The notes under the pieces are model-generated. The model saw only the letters and a list, made by a program, of their open reading frames with translations, did not search any database and was not told where the DNA came from. Positions 8,322-15,675 of a DNA stretch of 15,675 nucleotides are shown here, piece by piece. This DNA comes from Lachnospiraceae bacterium (GTDB taxonomy: Bacteria; Bacillota_A; Clostridia; Lachnospirales; Lachnospiraceae), in contig JAILPG010000063.1 of the NCBI GenBank assembly GCA_024699595.1, forward strand, positions 1 through 15,675, in the 5' to 3' direction. Position 1 is the stretch's first letter. Each line of letters opens with the position of its first letter. The position numbers and the translations under genes were made by a program.

Positions 8322-10415
8322 ATGAATGTTTATACCGGAGACAAAATCAGGAATGTTGTAATTCTAGGACACGGCGGATGCGGCAAGACTACTCTGGCAG
8401 AGGCTTTTGCCTATATTTCCAAAGTAATCACCAGAATGGGAAAGGTTGCCGACGGAAATACAATATCCGACTATGATAAGGAAGAAAAGAAGCGCCAGTT
8501 TTCAATAGGCACCAGCGTGATCCCCATCGAATGGGAGTCCTATAAGATCAACTTCCTTGATACCCCGGGCTATTTTGACTTTGTAGGTGAGGTTGAAGAG
8601 GCTGTAGGAGCTGCTGCAGGTGCCGTCATCGTGGTATCCGGAAAGGCAGGAGTCGAGGTAGGTACCGAGAAGGCATGGGAGCTCTGTGAAAAATTCAATA
8701 TCCCGAGGATTATCTATGTATCCGACATGGATGTTGAAAACGCAAACTTTAAGCAGGTGGTAGATGATCTTACCGCTAAATACGGCAAAAAGGTCGTACC
8801 TTTCCAGTTGCCCATAAAGGAAGGCGAAAAAGTCACAGGTTTCGTAAATGTTGTTAACGAGACAGGACATAAATGGCTTGATGGCGGAAAGGTAGGCGAC
8901 TGTGAAGTGCCTGCCGAGGATCAGGGCGATCTTGAGACTTATAAAGAGTCCCTTATGGAATCCGTAGCCGAGACTTCCGAAGATTTCATGGAGAGATATT
9001 TCGGAGGAGAGACCTTCACCAATGATGAGATCGAGGCAGCTCTTAAGCAGAGCATCAATGACGGCAGCATAGTTCCCGTTGTCATGGGCTCAAGCGTACT
9101 CTGCCAGGGCGTTAATACTCTGCTTGAAGATGTTATCAAGTATTTCAAGAGCCCTGATACGAGAAAGATCTCAGGCACAAATATGAAGACCAATGAGACT
9201 TTTGAGGCCGATTATGATATCGAAAAGCCCAAGAGTGCATATATCTGGAAGACCATAGTGGATCCCTTCATAGGTAAGTATTCACTTATAAAGGTATGCT
9301 CAGGAGTGATCAAGTCAGACGACGTTCTGTTCAATTATGACAAGGACGCTGAAGAAAAGCTTTCAAAGCTATATCTGTTAAGAGGAAGCACTCCCATCGA
9401 GGTGCCTGAGCTTCATGCAGGTGATATAGGAGCGATCGCAAAGCTTAATTCGGCTGCTACAGGGGATACGCTTTCAACCAAAGCAAATCCCATAACTTAT
9501 AAGCCTACCGAGCTTTCCAAGCCTTATACCTGTCAGAGATACAAAGCAAAGAACAAGGGCGATATCGATAAGATCTCCAGCGCACTGCAGAAGATGATGC
9601 AGGAAGACCAGACCTTAAAGACCGTAAACGATGCGGAGAACAGACAGACCCTGCTCTACGGTATGGGCGATCAGCATCTTGAGATAGTTGCCAGCAAGCT
9701 GTTAAATGTTTACAAGTGCGACATCGAGCTTACCGAGCCCAAGGTAGCATACAGAGAGACGATCAGAAAGAATTCGGACGTAGAATACAAGTATAAGAAG
9801 CAGTCAGGCGGACACGGCCAGTACGGTCATGTAAAGATGAAATTCGAGCCTCTTGGTGATACCGAGAAGTCTTACGAGTTTGAACAGATCGTTGTCGGCG
9901 GAGCAGTTCCGAAGAACTACTTCCCTGCAGTTGAAAAGGGTCTTGTGGAATCCGTACAGAAGGGACCTCTTGCAGCATATCCCGTTGTAGGTATCAAGGC
10001 TGTCCTGTATGATGGATCCTATCATCCGGTAGATTCCTCAGAGCAGGCCTTCAAGATGGCAACGATACAGGCTTTCAAGAAGGGTGTAATGGAGGCAAGC
10101 CCGGTACTTCTTGAGCCCATAGCATCACTTAAGGTTACCGTTCCCGATGACTTCACCGGAGACGTAATGGGTGATCTCAACAAGAGAAGGGCAAGAGTGC
10201 TCGGAATGAATCCCGCAGGATCAGGAAAGACGGTCGTAGAGGCTGAGCTTCCGATGACAGGTCTTTACGGATACTGTACAGTACTCAGATCGATGACCGG
10301 CGGAAGAGGGGTATATGAATATGAGTTCGTACGCTATGAGCAGGCTCCTCAGGATGTACAGGAGAAGGAGGTTGCAGCAAGAGCAAGTATTGCAGAGGAA
10401 GGCGCCGAGGATTAA
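8322..10415 (+). CDS. fusA: Elongation factor G paralogue (EF-G-2-type translational GTPase)
   Basis: A 697-residue protein with the full EF-G architecture: G domain about 8-280, domain II about 290-375, domain III about 400-475, domain IV about 480-600, and domain V about 605-690. The P-loop is GHGGCGKT (16-23). G3 reads DTPGYFDF (80-87), with Tyr84 where canonical EF-G, EF-Tu and LepA have the catalytic His. G4 reads SDMD (134-137) rather than NKMD. The switch I Thr of the canonical RGIT motif appears as Ser61 (RQFS). Domain IV keeps GGHGQYGHVKM and GSYHPVDSSEQAFK, including tip residue His568. These changes match an EF-G-2-like lineage more than the principal translocase, which normally sits with rpsL, rpsG and tuf. 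GGAGG (8307-8311) precedes the ATG by 10 bases. It is monocistronic, with its own candidate promoter and a strong terminator. The family is certain; its role in translation is unproven. Confidence 0.9.
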   Translation: MNVYTGDKIRNVVILGHGGCGKTTLAEAFAYISKVITRMGKVADGNTISDYDKEEKKRQFSIGTSVIPIEWESYKINFLDTPGYFDFVGEVEEAVGAAAGAVIVVSGKAGVEVGTEKAWELCEKFNIPRIIYVSDMDVENANFKQVVDDLTAKYGKKVVPFQLPIKEGEKVTGFVNVVNETGHKWLDGGKVGDCEVPAEDQGDLETYKESLMESVAETSEDFMERYFGGETFTNDEIEAALKQSINDGSIVPVVMGSSVLCQGVNTLLEDVIKYFKSPDTRKISGTNMKTNETFEADYDIEKPKSAYIWKTIVDPFIGKYSLIKVCSGVIKSDDVLFNYDKDAEEKLSKLYLLRGSTPIEVPELHAGDIGAIAKLNSAATGDTLSTKANPITYKPTELSKPYTCQRYKAKNKGDIDKISSALQKMMQEDQTLKTVNDAENRQTLLYGMGDQHLEIVASKLLNVYKCDIELTEPKVAYRETIRKNSDVEYKYKKQSGGHGQYGHVKMKFEPLGDTEKSYEFEQIVVGGAVPKNYFPAVEKGLVESVQKGPLAAYPVVGIKAVLYDGSYHPVDSSEQAFKMATIQAFKKGVMEASPVLLEPIASLKVTVPDDFTGDVMGDLNKRRARVLGMNPAGSGKTVVEAELPMTGLYGYCTVLRSMTGGRGVYEYEFVRYEQAPQDVQEKEVAARASIAEEGAED

Positions 10416-10441
10416 AGAAGAAGGATATAAAGCTTTTTCAG

Positions 10442-10475
10442 GGGGCAGATCCAGATCTGCCCCTTTATTTGTTTT
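10442..10475 (+). terminator. Rho-independent terminator after the EF-G-like gene
   Basis: GGGGCAGAT (10442-10450), tetraloop CCAG, and ATCTGCCCC (10455-10463) form a perfect GC-rich 9-bp stem followed by TTTATTTGTTTT. It lies 26 bases after the stop codon and just before the leuS promoter. Confidence 0.9.
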
Positions 10476-10476
10476 C

Positions 10477-10505
10477 TTGACAGTATTATTCTATGTGGAT
10501 AAAAT
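10477..10505 (+). promoter_or_regulatory. Near-consensus sigma-A promoter for leuS
   Basis: A perfect TTGACA -35 (10477-10482), a 17-base spacer, and a TAAAAT -10 (10500-10505). The predicted leader to the leuS start is about 85-90 bases, too short for a normal T-box, and no T-box core is seen in it. Confidence 0.75.
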
Positions 10506-10519
10506 ATCAAAATATAGGC

Positions 10520-10552
10520 AACGCTGATAAAACCCATATATAGTATAGCGTT
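10520..10552 (+). repeat. Small inverted repeat in the leuS leader
   Basis: AACGCT (10520-10525) is complementary to AGCGTT (10547-10552). A further ATA/TAT pairing is possible if one G bulges. The loop is AT-rich and no T-tract follows. It lies just downstream of the predicted transcription start, so it may be a 5' stabilising hairpin or have no role. Confidence 0.3.
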
Positions 10553-10599
10553 TCCACAGGTGATCTGAGATATTACGATACACAGTACGGAGGTTTCAC

Positions 10600-13023
10600 A
10601 TGTCTGAAAAATACAATCACAAGGTTATAGAAAAAAAGTGGCAGGATCACTGGGAGAAGGACAAGACCTTTAAGACGGAAAACGGTGATTATTCAAAGCC
10701 GAAATACTATGCCCTCGTAGAGTTTCCTTATCCTTCGGGGCAGGGTCTTCACGTGGGTCATCCCCGTCCCTATACGGCTCTTGATGTTGTAGCAAGAAAG
10801 CGCAGGATGCAGGGTTATAATGTGCTGTATCCGATGGGCTGGGATGCATTCGGCCTGCCTACCGAGAACTATGCCATTAAGAATCATATACATCCGAAGA
10901 CTGTCACGAAAAACAATATTGAACGTTTTAAGGGACAGTTAAAGGCTCTCGGTTACTCTTTTGACTGGGACAGAGAAGTAAATACAACCGATCCTGATTA
11001 CTACCACTGGACACAGTGGATATTCTTAAAGCTTTTTAACGCAGGCCTTGCCTATAAGACCAAGATGCCGATCAACTGGTGTACCTCCTGTAAGGTAGGA
11101 CTTGCAAATGAAGAGGTCGTAAACGGTGTCTGCGAACGATGCGGTGCACCTGTCATCAGAAAAGCACAGAGCCAGTGGATGCTTAAGATCACCGATTATG
11201 CGGAAAAGCTTCTTGAGGGACTGGATACCGTTGATTATATAGAGAGGGTAAAGGTATCCCAGAAGAACTGGATTGGAAAATCCACCGGAGCAGAGGTAGA
11301 TTTTTCACTTACAGGCAAGGAAGACAAGTTAAGGGTATATACCACAAGACCCGATACGCTCTTTGGCGCCACCTATATGGTAATAAGTCCGGAGCATCCC
11401 TATATTGAAAAATATAAGGACGATATAAAGAATTACGACGAGCTCATGGCCTACAGGGATGAGGCGGCAAAGAAATCAGACTTTGAAAGAACAGAGCTTG
11501 CCAAGGATAAGACAGGTGTACAGATCGACGGGATCACAGCTACAAATCCGGTAAACAATAAGGAGATCCCCATCTGGGTATCGGATTATGTACTTATGAG
11601 CTACGGAACCGGTGCGATCATGGCAGTTCCCGCACATGATGAGAGAGACTGGGATTTTGCAAAGAAGTTCGGCCTTCCCATCATAGAGGTCGTTGCAGGA
11701 TCTGATGTACCCGTTACCGAGAAGGTATATACCGATGTTGAGTCGGGAACTCTTGTAAATTCCGATTTCCTAAACGGCCTTTCGGTAGCCGATGCAAAGA
11801 TAAAGATAACGGAATTCCTCACACAAAAGGGAATAGGTCAGGCCAAGACAAATTACAAATTAAGAGACTGGGTATTCTCAAGACAGAGATACTGGGGAGA
11901 GCCGATCCCTATCATCCACTGTGATAAGTGCGGATATGTTCCCTTATCGGAAGAGGAGCTTCCGCTTCTGTTACCCGAGGTTGAGAGCTACATGCCCACG
12001 GATACGGGAGAATCACCTCTTGCCGCAATGACAGACTGGGTTAACTGCAAGTGCCCGAAATGCGGAGGAGATGCAAAGAGAGAGACGGATACCATGCCCC
12101 AGTGGGCCGGATCATCCTGGTATTTCTTAAGATATACGGATCCCGACAACAAGAATGAGCTTGCAAGCAAAGAGGCACTTAAATACTGGCTGCCCGTAGA
12201 CTGGTATAACGGCGGGATGGAGCATACCACACTTCATCTGTTATATTCGAGATTCTGGCACAGATTCTTATATGATGAGGGTGTAGTTCCCTGTCCGGAG
12301 CCTTACAGCAAGCGTACGAGTCACGGAATGATCCTTGGATCCAACGGCGAGAAGATGTCCAAATCCCGCGGCAATGTAGTAAATCCCGACGATATCGTAA
12401 ACGAGTACGGCGCTGACACCTTAAGGACTTATGAGATGTTCATCGGAGCCTTTGATCTCTCCGCATCATGGAGCGATGAAGGTGTAAACGGCTGCAGACG
12501 TTTCCTTGAAAGAGTATGGAGACTGCAGGATATCCTTACGGATGGAGATGAGTATTCAGCTGAGCTTAATACAAAGATCCACCAGACGATAAAGAAGGTA
12601 GACGGAGATTACGAATCGCTTAAATACAATACGGCCATCGCTGCTCTTATGAGCCTCTTAAATGATTTTGTAAAGGCAGGAAAGGTAAACAAAGCCGAGT
12701 TTAAGACTTATCTTACACTTTTAAATCCGGTGGCTCCTCATATAACAGAAGAGCTGTGGCAGATCGCAGGCTTTGAAAAGACCATAGCAGAGACCTCGTG
12801 GCCTGAATATGATGCCGATGCCATTAAGGAAGCGACGATCGAGATCGGTGTTCAGGTAAGCGGAAAGCTCAAGGGAACCGTTACGCTTGAGCAGGATGAG
12901 GATAAGGACAGCGCGATAAGCAAAGCCAAGGAAGTACCTTCGGTAAAGGCTTTCCTTGAAGGAAAGACGATCATCAAGGAGATTTATGTACCCGGAAAGA
13001 TCGTAAACATCGTTGCAAAGTAA
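10600..13023 (+). CDS. leuS: Leucyl-tRNA synthetase
   Basis: Class Ia synthetase that charges tRNA-Leu in the cytoplasm and edits mischarged tRNA. The 807 residues are typical for Gram-positive bacteria. The HIGH motif is HVGH at 51-54 ([19 protein letters not shown]) and KMSKS is at 585-589 within [15 protein letters not shown]. The connective-peptide editing domain (about 220-410) holds [12 protein letters not shown] and [14 protein letters not shown]. Two cysteine knuckle pairs are present: CTSC with CERC near 160-181, and CDKCG at 441 with CKCPKCGG near 484-491, suggesting bound zinc as in Thermus-type LeuRS and unlike the Cys-poor Bacillus enzyme. The C-terminal end (about 640-807) has the anticodon-binding helices and a small C-terminal domain. 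Start ATG follows GGAGG at a normal distance. It is preceded by a strong promoter and terminator and appears monocistronic. Confidence 0.97.
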   Translation: MSEKYNHKVIEKKWQDHWEKDKTFKTENGDYSKPKYYALVEFPYPSGQGLHVGHPRPYTALDVVARKRRMQGYNVLYPMGWDAFGLPTENYAIKNHIHPKTVTKNNIERFKGQLKALGYSFDWDREVNTTDPDYYHWTQWIFLKLFNAGLAYKTKMPINWCTSCKVGLANEEVVNGVCERCGAPVIRKAQSQWMLKITDYAEKLLEGLDTVDYIERVKVSQKNWIGKSTGAEVDFSLTGKEDKLRVYTTRPDTLFGATYMVISPEHPYIEKYKDDIKNYDELMAYRDEAAKKSDFERTELAKDKTGVQIDGITATNPVNNKEIPIWVSDYVLMSYGTGAIMAVPAHDERDWDFAKKFGLPIIEVVAGSDVPVTEKVYTDVESGTLVNSDFLNGLSVADAKIKITEFLTQKGIGQAKTNYKLRDWVFSRQRYWGEPIPIIHCDKCGYVPLSEEELPLLLPEVESYMPTDTGESPLAAMTDWVNCKCPKCGGDAKRETDTMPQWAGSSWYFLRYTDPDNKNELASKEALKYWLPVDWYNGGMEHTTLHLLYSRFWHRFLYDEGVVPCPEPYSKRTSHGMILGSNGEKMSKSRGNVVNPDDIVNEYGADTLRTYEMFIGAFDLSASWSDEGVNGCRRFLERVWRLQDILTDGDEYSAELNTKIHQTIKKVDGDYESLKYNTAIAALMSLLNDFVKAGKVNKAEFKTYLTLLNPVAPHITEELWQIAGFEKTIAETSWPEYDADAIKEATIEIGVQVSGKLKGTVTLEQDEDKDSAISKAKEVPSVKAFLEGKTIIKEIYVPGKIVNIVAK

Positions 13024-13042
13024 ATCATAGTTATCAATACAT

Positions 13043-13076
13043 ATAGCAGACGACACCGAAGGGTGCCGTTTGCTAT
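13043..13076 (+). terminator. Imperfect long hairpin after leuS, possible terminator
   Basis: A 15-position stem (13043-13057 with 13062-13076) has one A-C mismatch and one G-U pair, and a GAAG tetraloop. It is followed only by TGTGTTGTC, a poor T-tract. It begins 20 bases after the leuS stop. It may terminate leakily, protect the 3' end, or attenuate read-through into the sortase gene. Confidence 0.5.
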
Positions 13077-13100
13077 TGTGTTGTCAGTGGTTAATACAAT

Positions 13101-14150
13101 ATGGCGGATACCAAATCAACAGGAACAAAGAAAAAAGTAATAGTAGAGGCCCAGAAGAAGGCTCCGGCATCACCTGCCAAAAAAACTGCTAATCCTTCGG
13201 GTAAGAGCACAGGCACACGCCCGGGAGGAAATATTGTTCGTTCAGACAGCGTTACCGACAAAAACGCTGCAATGCTTAAGGAACTGATGAAAAAAACCTC
13301 AGAACCCGCGGCACCTTCCGAAGACATCGAAGCTGCACCTTCAAAAGGCAAAAAGAAGGAAAAGAGCAAAGCGGAGAAGCTCAGAAGGCTCGTGAGCATA
13401 ATAAGCGGTGTGGTCTGTGTCTTAAGTATAGGATATTTTACCTGGTATTGTCTGAAAGCCCACAATGCAGGCGCTCAGGCAGAGTCGCTTTCAAATCTGA
13501 AAAAGGAAGACTCCGAACCGCATCAGTATAAAAAGCCGACCGTCAATCTGGATCTGTTAACAGACACTCCCGGGGTGTTAGACGAATACAGCACTGTATA
13601 TGCAAAGAACAAAAGCCTTGCAGGCTGGATAAAGATCGAGGGTACGGAGATCGACTATCCGGTGATGCAGACAAGAAACAACGATTATTATCTCGATCAT
13701 GATTTTGACCAGAACGAGGATAAGAACGGCTCAATCTTCATAGACTGCGACTGCAGTATATGGCCGAGGAGCCAGAATCTGATACTCTATGGTCATAATA
13801 TGAAATCCGGCAGGATGTTCGGTACCCTTTCAAAATACAAGGATGAAAGCTATTATGAAGCACATCCGCAGATAATCTTTGATACCATATACGAAAAGGG
13901 AACCTATCAGGTGATGTATGTCTTTTCCGAGACCATACATGAGGCTACGGAGGTGACCTTTAAGTATTATCAGTTCATAGATGCCAATTCCGAGGCCGAG
14001 TATGATTCGAACATGCAGGCGATGGCGGATATGTCGCTCTATGATACCGGTGTAAAGTCAAGATATGGAGACCAGCTGATAACCCTTTCCACCTGTGATT
14101 ACGAGCCCGGCTCCGAGAGATTTGCTGTAGTTGCAAAGAAGATCGACTGA
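13101..14150 (+). CDS. srtB: Class B sortase with a long cytoplasmic N-terminal tail
   Basis: Membrane-anchored cysteine transpeptidase that joins sorting-signal proteins to the cell wall. The catalytic triad is visible: His232 in LILYGHNMKSGRMFG, Cys332 in LITLSTCDYEPGS, and Arg340 in SERFAVVAKK. The class B pattern also appears in GWIKIEGTEIDYPVMQ and DYYLDHDFDQNEDKNGSIFID. One transmembrane segment spans about 97-118, giving an N-in, C-out topology with the catalytic domain outside. Residues 1-96 form a Lys/Ala/Pro/Ser-rich, low-complexity cytoplasmic tail, so the protein is 349 residues against about 220-260 for most class B sortases. No clear Shine-Dalgarno precedes the ATG at 13101; an in-frame TAA at 13092 rules out a longer start, and the next ATG is residue 58. 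No sorting-signal substrate is encoded in the window. A membrane-protein gene starts 22 bases after the stop. Confidence 0.93.
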   Translation: MADTKSTGTKKKVIVEAQKKAPASPAKKTANPSGKSTGTRPGGNIVRSDSVTDKNAAMLKELMKKTSEPAAPSEDIEAAPSKGKKKEKSKAEKLRRLVSIISGVVCVLSIGYFTWYCLKAHNAGAQAESLSNLKKEDSEPHQYKKPTVNLDLLTDTPGVLDEYSTVYAKNKSLAGWIKIEGTEIDYPVMQTRNNDYYLDHDFDQNEDKNGSIFIDCDCSIWPRSQNLILYGHNMKSGRMFGTLSKYKDESYYEAHPQIIFDTIYEKGTYQVMYVFSETIHEATEVTFKYYQFIDANSEAEYDSNMQAMADMSLYDTGVKSRYGDQLITLSTCDYEPGSERFAVVAKKID

Positions 14151-14172
14151 TAAGATAAGGCTGTGATCTGCT

Positions 14173-15675
14173 ATGCTTAAGGAACATAACGACAAAGGCT
14201 CATTAAATGCGGATAAGATCATTACGGCGATCGGAATGATCTATGTTATATTGCCGATAATCATCTTTTTGTTTGGTTGGCTTAAGATATACCTGTCTCT
14301 TATGATAAGCGCCATTCTGATCATTGGGGGTTATATGATATGGAATGAGATCGCATCGGATAATGATAAACATCATCTGACAGATAGAGACAGCAGAAGA
14401 TTCTGGATCATCACCATAGTGCTTTCCGTGATATGGATCTATCTGTCGGGGATCGGTTCGTTATGTTATCAGAACGGTGATTACTGGGTGAGAAATCCGA
14501 TCTTTCGGGATCTGTCAACTCTTAAATGGCCCGTGATATATGATCTGTCCCTTGAAAGCGGGAAAGTGCAGGAGATCTGCGGCAGTTCGAAGGTCGCCTT
14601 CTCTTATTATTTCTGTTTCTGGCTCCCCGTATCAGCGATTGCAAAACTGCTTGATCTCGGGGATGCATCAAGAGGAATACTGATATCGATCTGGGCTCTT
14701 GCGGGCGTATTGCTTCTGTTTTATCTGCTTAGCAGAAAGCTTTCAAAATGTTCACTTCTGATTCCTTTAGTCTTTATTTTCTTCAGCGGACTTGACATTA
14801 TTCCTGCCAAACTTTTGTGGGATGAGGTACAGCTTACCGATCATCTTGAATGGTGGGCTACGTTTTTCCAATATTCATCAAATACAACGCAGATATTCTG
14901 GGTGTTTAATCAGTCGATCCCTCTTTGGGTACTGATGGCACTGATCCTTCAGTTAAAAGAAAACAGATATATTGCTGCTTTATCAGCGCTTGCTTTTGCC
15001 TATTCTCCTTGGGCAACGATAGGGCTGCTTCCGATAGCAGCTGTTTTATGCATGAAAAAAGGCAGACTTAAAGATGTTTTCAGTCTGATGAATATAATGA
15101 TCCCTTTGATCATGCTTATAGTATTTGGAAGCTTTTATATGGGCGGTAATGGAAATGCTGGAAAAACAGGTCTCGTATTTGCCGTAAACGAAGCAGATAA
15201 CAAAAGGATATTTATGAGTTATCTGGTCTTCGTATTATTTGAGGTGCTGATATATTTCTTTATCCTGGGTAAGCATCAAAAAAAGAACGAACTTTACACA
15301 GTCGTGCTGGTTGAACTTTTGATCCTTCCTCTGATAGTCATCAGGGATGAGAATTTCATAATGCGGGGCTCAATACCTGCACTTTTTATGCTGACGTTTT
15401 TTGTCATGCAATTCTTAGTAAACAATCATCCGGAAAAAGACAGATCCGTTCGTCTGCGCTATACATTACTGGTCGTAGTTCTGGCTATAGGATGTATTAC
15501 GCCTGTTCATGAGATAAGCAGGACGGTAGAGAAGACGATGTCAACAGATAATATGCTGCAGGAGATGGTAGGCTCGTTTGCGCATATGCAGACTGAGGAT
15601 GAGATCCTTATAGCCACAGCCAGAAATCAGTTTTTCATATATGACTATGACAGGAAGTTTTTCTTTAAATATCTT
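14173..15675 (+). CDS. Polytopic membrane protein, possibly GT-C-like (3' end outside window)
   Basis: An open frame runs from ATG at 14173 to the window edge without a stop: 501 codons, C-terminus missing. A short hydrophilic N-terminus is followed by many hydrophobic segments, near residues 16-36, 40-57, 78-96, 142-160, 168-187, 194-210, 243-260, 266-293, 304-322, 348-366, 376-391, 397-416 and 429-444. Between the third and fourth helices is a polar loop with NGDYWVRNPIFRDL (101-114) then KWPVIYDLS; an acidic residue in the first large outside loop and a late MRGSIPALF segment (397-405) recall uncharacterised clostridial membrane proteins of the GT-C/PMT-like type that use lipid-linked sugars. 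That assignment is from pattern memory and is tentative. The gene starts 22 bases after the sortase stop with only a weak AAGG upstream, so it is probably co-transcribed with it and may also act on the cell surface. Codon use matches its neighbours. Confidence 0.8.
   Translation, partial: MLKEHNDKGSLNADKIITAIGMIYVILPIIIFLFGWLKIYLSLMISAILIIGGYMIWNEIASDNDKHHLTDRDSRRFWIITIVLSVIWIYLSGIGSLCYQNGDYWVRNPIFRDLSTLKWPVIYDLSLESGKVQEICGSSKVAFSYYFCFWLPVSAIAKLLDLGDASRGILISIWALAGVLLLFYLLSRKLSKCSLLIPLVFIFFSGLDIIPAKLLWDEVQLTDHLEWWATFFQYSSNTTQIFWVFNQSIPLWVLMALILQLKENRYIAALSALAFAYSPWATIGLLPIAAVLCMKKGRLKDVFSLMNIMIPLIMLIVFGSFYMGGNGNAGKTGLVFAVNEADNKRIFMSYLVFVLFEVLIYFFILGKHQKKNELYTVVLVELLILPLIVIRDENFIMRGSIPALFMLTFFVMQFLVNNHPEKDRSVRLRYTLLVVVLAIGCITPVHEISRTVEKTMSTDNMLQEMVGSFAHMQTEDEILIATARNQFFIYDYDRKFFFKYL

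Noticed and set aside
10315..10527. 70-residue + strand frame across the end of the EF-G-like gene
   Set aside because: It overlaps coding sequence in another frame and runs through the terminator and the leuS -10 box; no ribosome binding site.
13095..13100. TACAAT immediately before the sortase ATG as a -10 box
   Set aside because: No acceptable -35 at normal spacing, and transcription would start inside the coding region.
13091..13465. 124-residue minus-strand frame opposite the sortase N-terminus
   Set aside because: It is a shadow of the Lys/Ala-rich sortase tail, with Phe/Leu/Ser-rich composition expected from the reverse complement and no start signals.

Overview
This window reads as a chromosomal housekeeping segment of a low-to-mid GC Gram-positive anaerobe, most likely a clostridial Lachnospiraceae-type bacterium (Butyrivibrio or relatives). 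This is inferred from strong AGGAGG-type ribosome binding sites, the AT-leaning codon use, a class B sortase, and the style of the EF-G paralogue and PheS. All recognised genes are on the + strand. No RNA genes, insertion sequences, CRISPR arrays or phage genes were seen, and no gene-free stretch exceeds 300 bases.

Layout. (1) 3-5355: a compact, apparently co-transcribed block of a YihY/BrkB-family membrane protein, pheS (TTG start, overlapping its neighbour), pheT and queA, joined by overlaps or very short gaps. (2) 5375-7350: a good sigma-A-like promoter followed by a two-gene unit of a small PilZ (c-di-GMP-binding) protein and a full-length but catalytically degenerate cofactor-independent phosphoglycerate mutase (iPGM); stop and start codons overlap by one base. 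(3) 7359-8203: a weak terminator, an unusual nested dyad, then gpmA, an intact cofactor-dependent phosphoglycerate mutase. (4) 8223-10475: a promoter, an EF-G paralogue with altered G-motifs, and a clear rho-independent terminator. (5) 10477-13076: a near-consensus promoter, leuS, and an imperfect hairpin. (6) 13101-15675: a class B sortase with a long cytoplasmic tail, then a polytopic membrane protein (possibly GT-C-like) that runs off the window.

Functionally, pheST and leuS charge tRNAs, queA makes queuosine precursor for tRNA, and the EF-G-like protein belongs to the translational GTPases. GpmA supplies the glycolytic 3-PG/2-PG interconversion. The point most worth following up is the iPGM homologue: it keeps the fold-defining motifs and the nucleophilic Ser, but has lost two Asp ligands of the same Mn site (D12 to N, D444 to T in Bacillus numbering) plus an Arg and a Lys of the active site (R153 to M, K336 to N). 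It is coupled to a PilZ protein and sits beside an intact, unrelated PGM. It therefore looks like a conserved-length pseudoenzyme with a possible signalling role rather than a working glycolytic enzyme.
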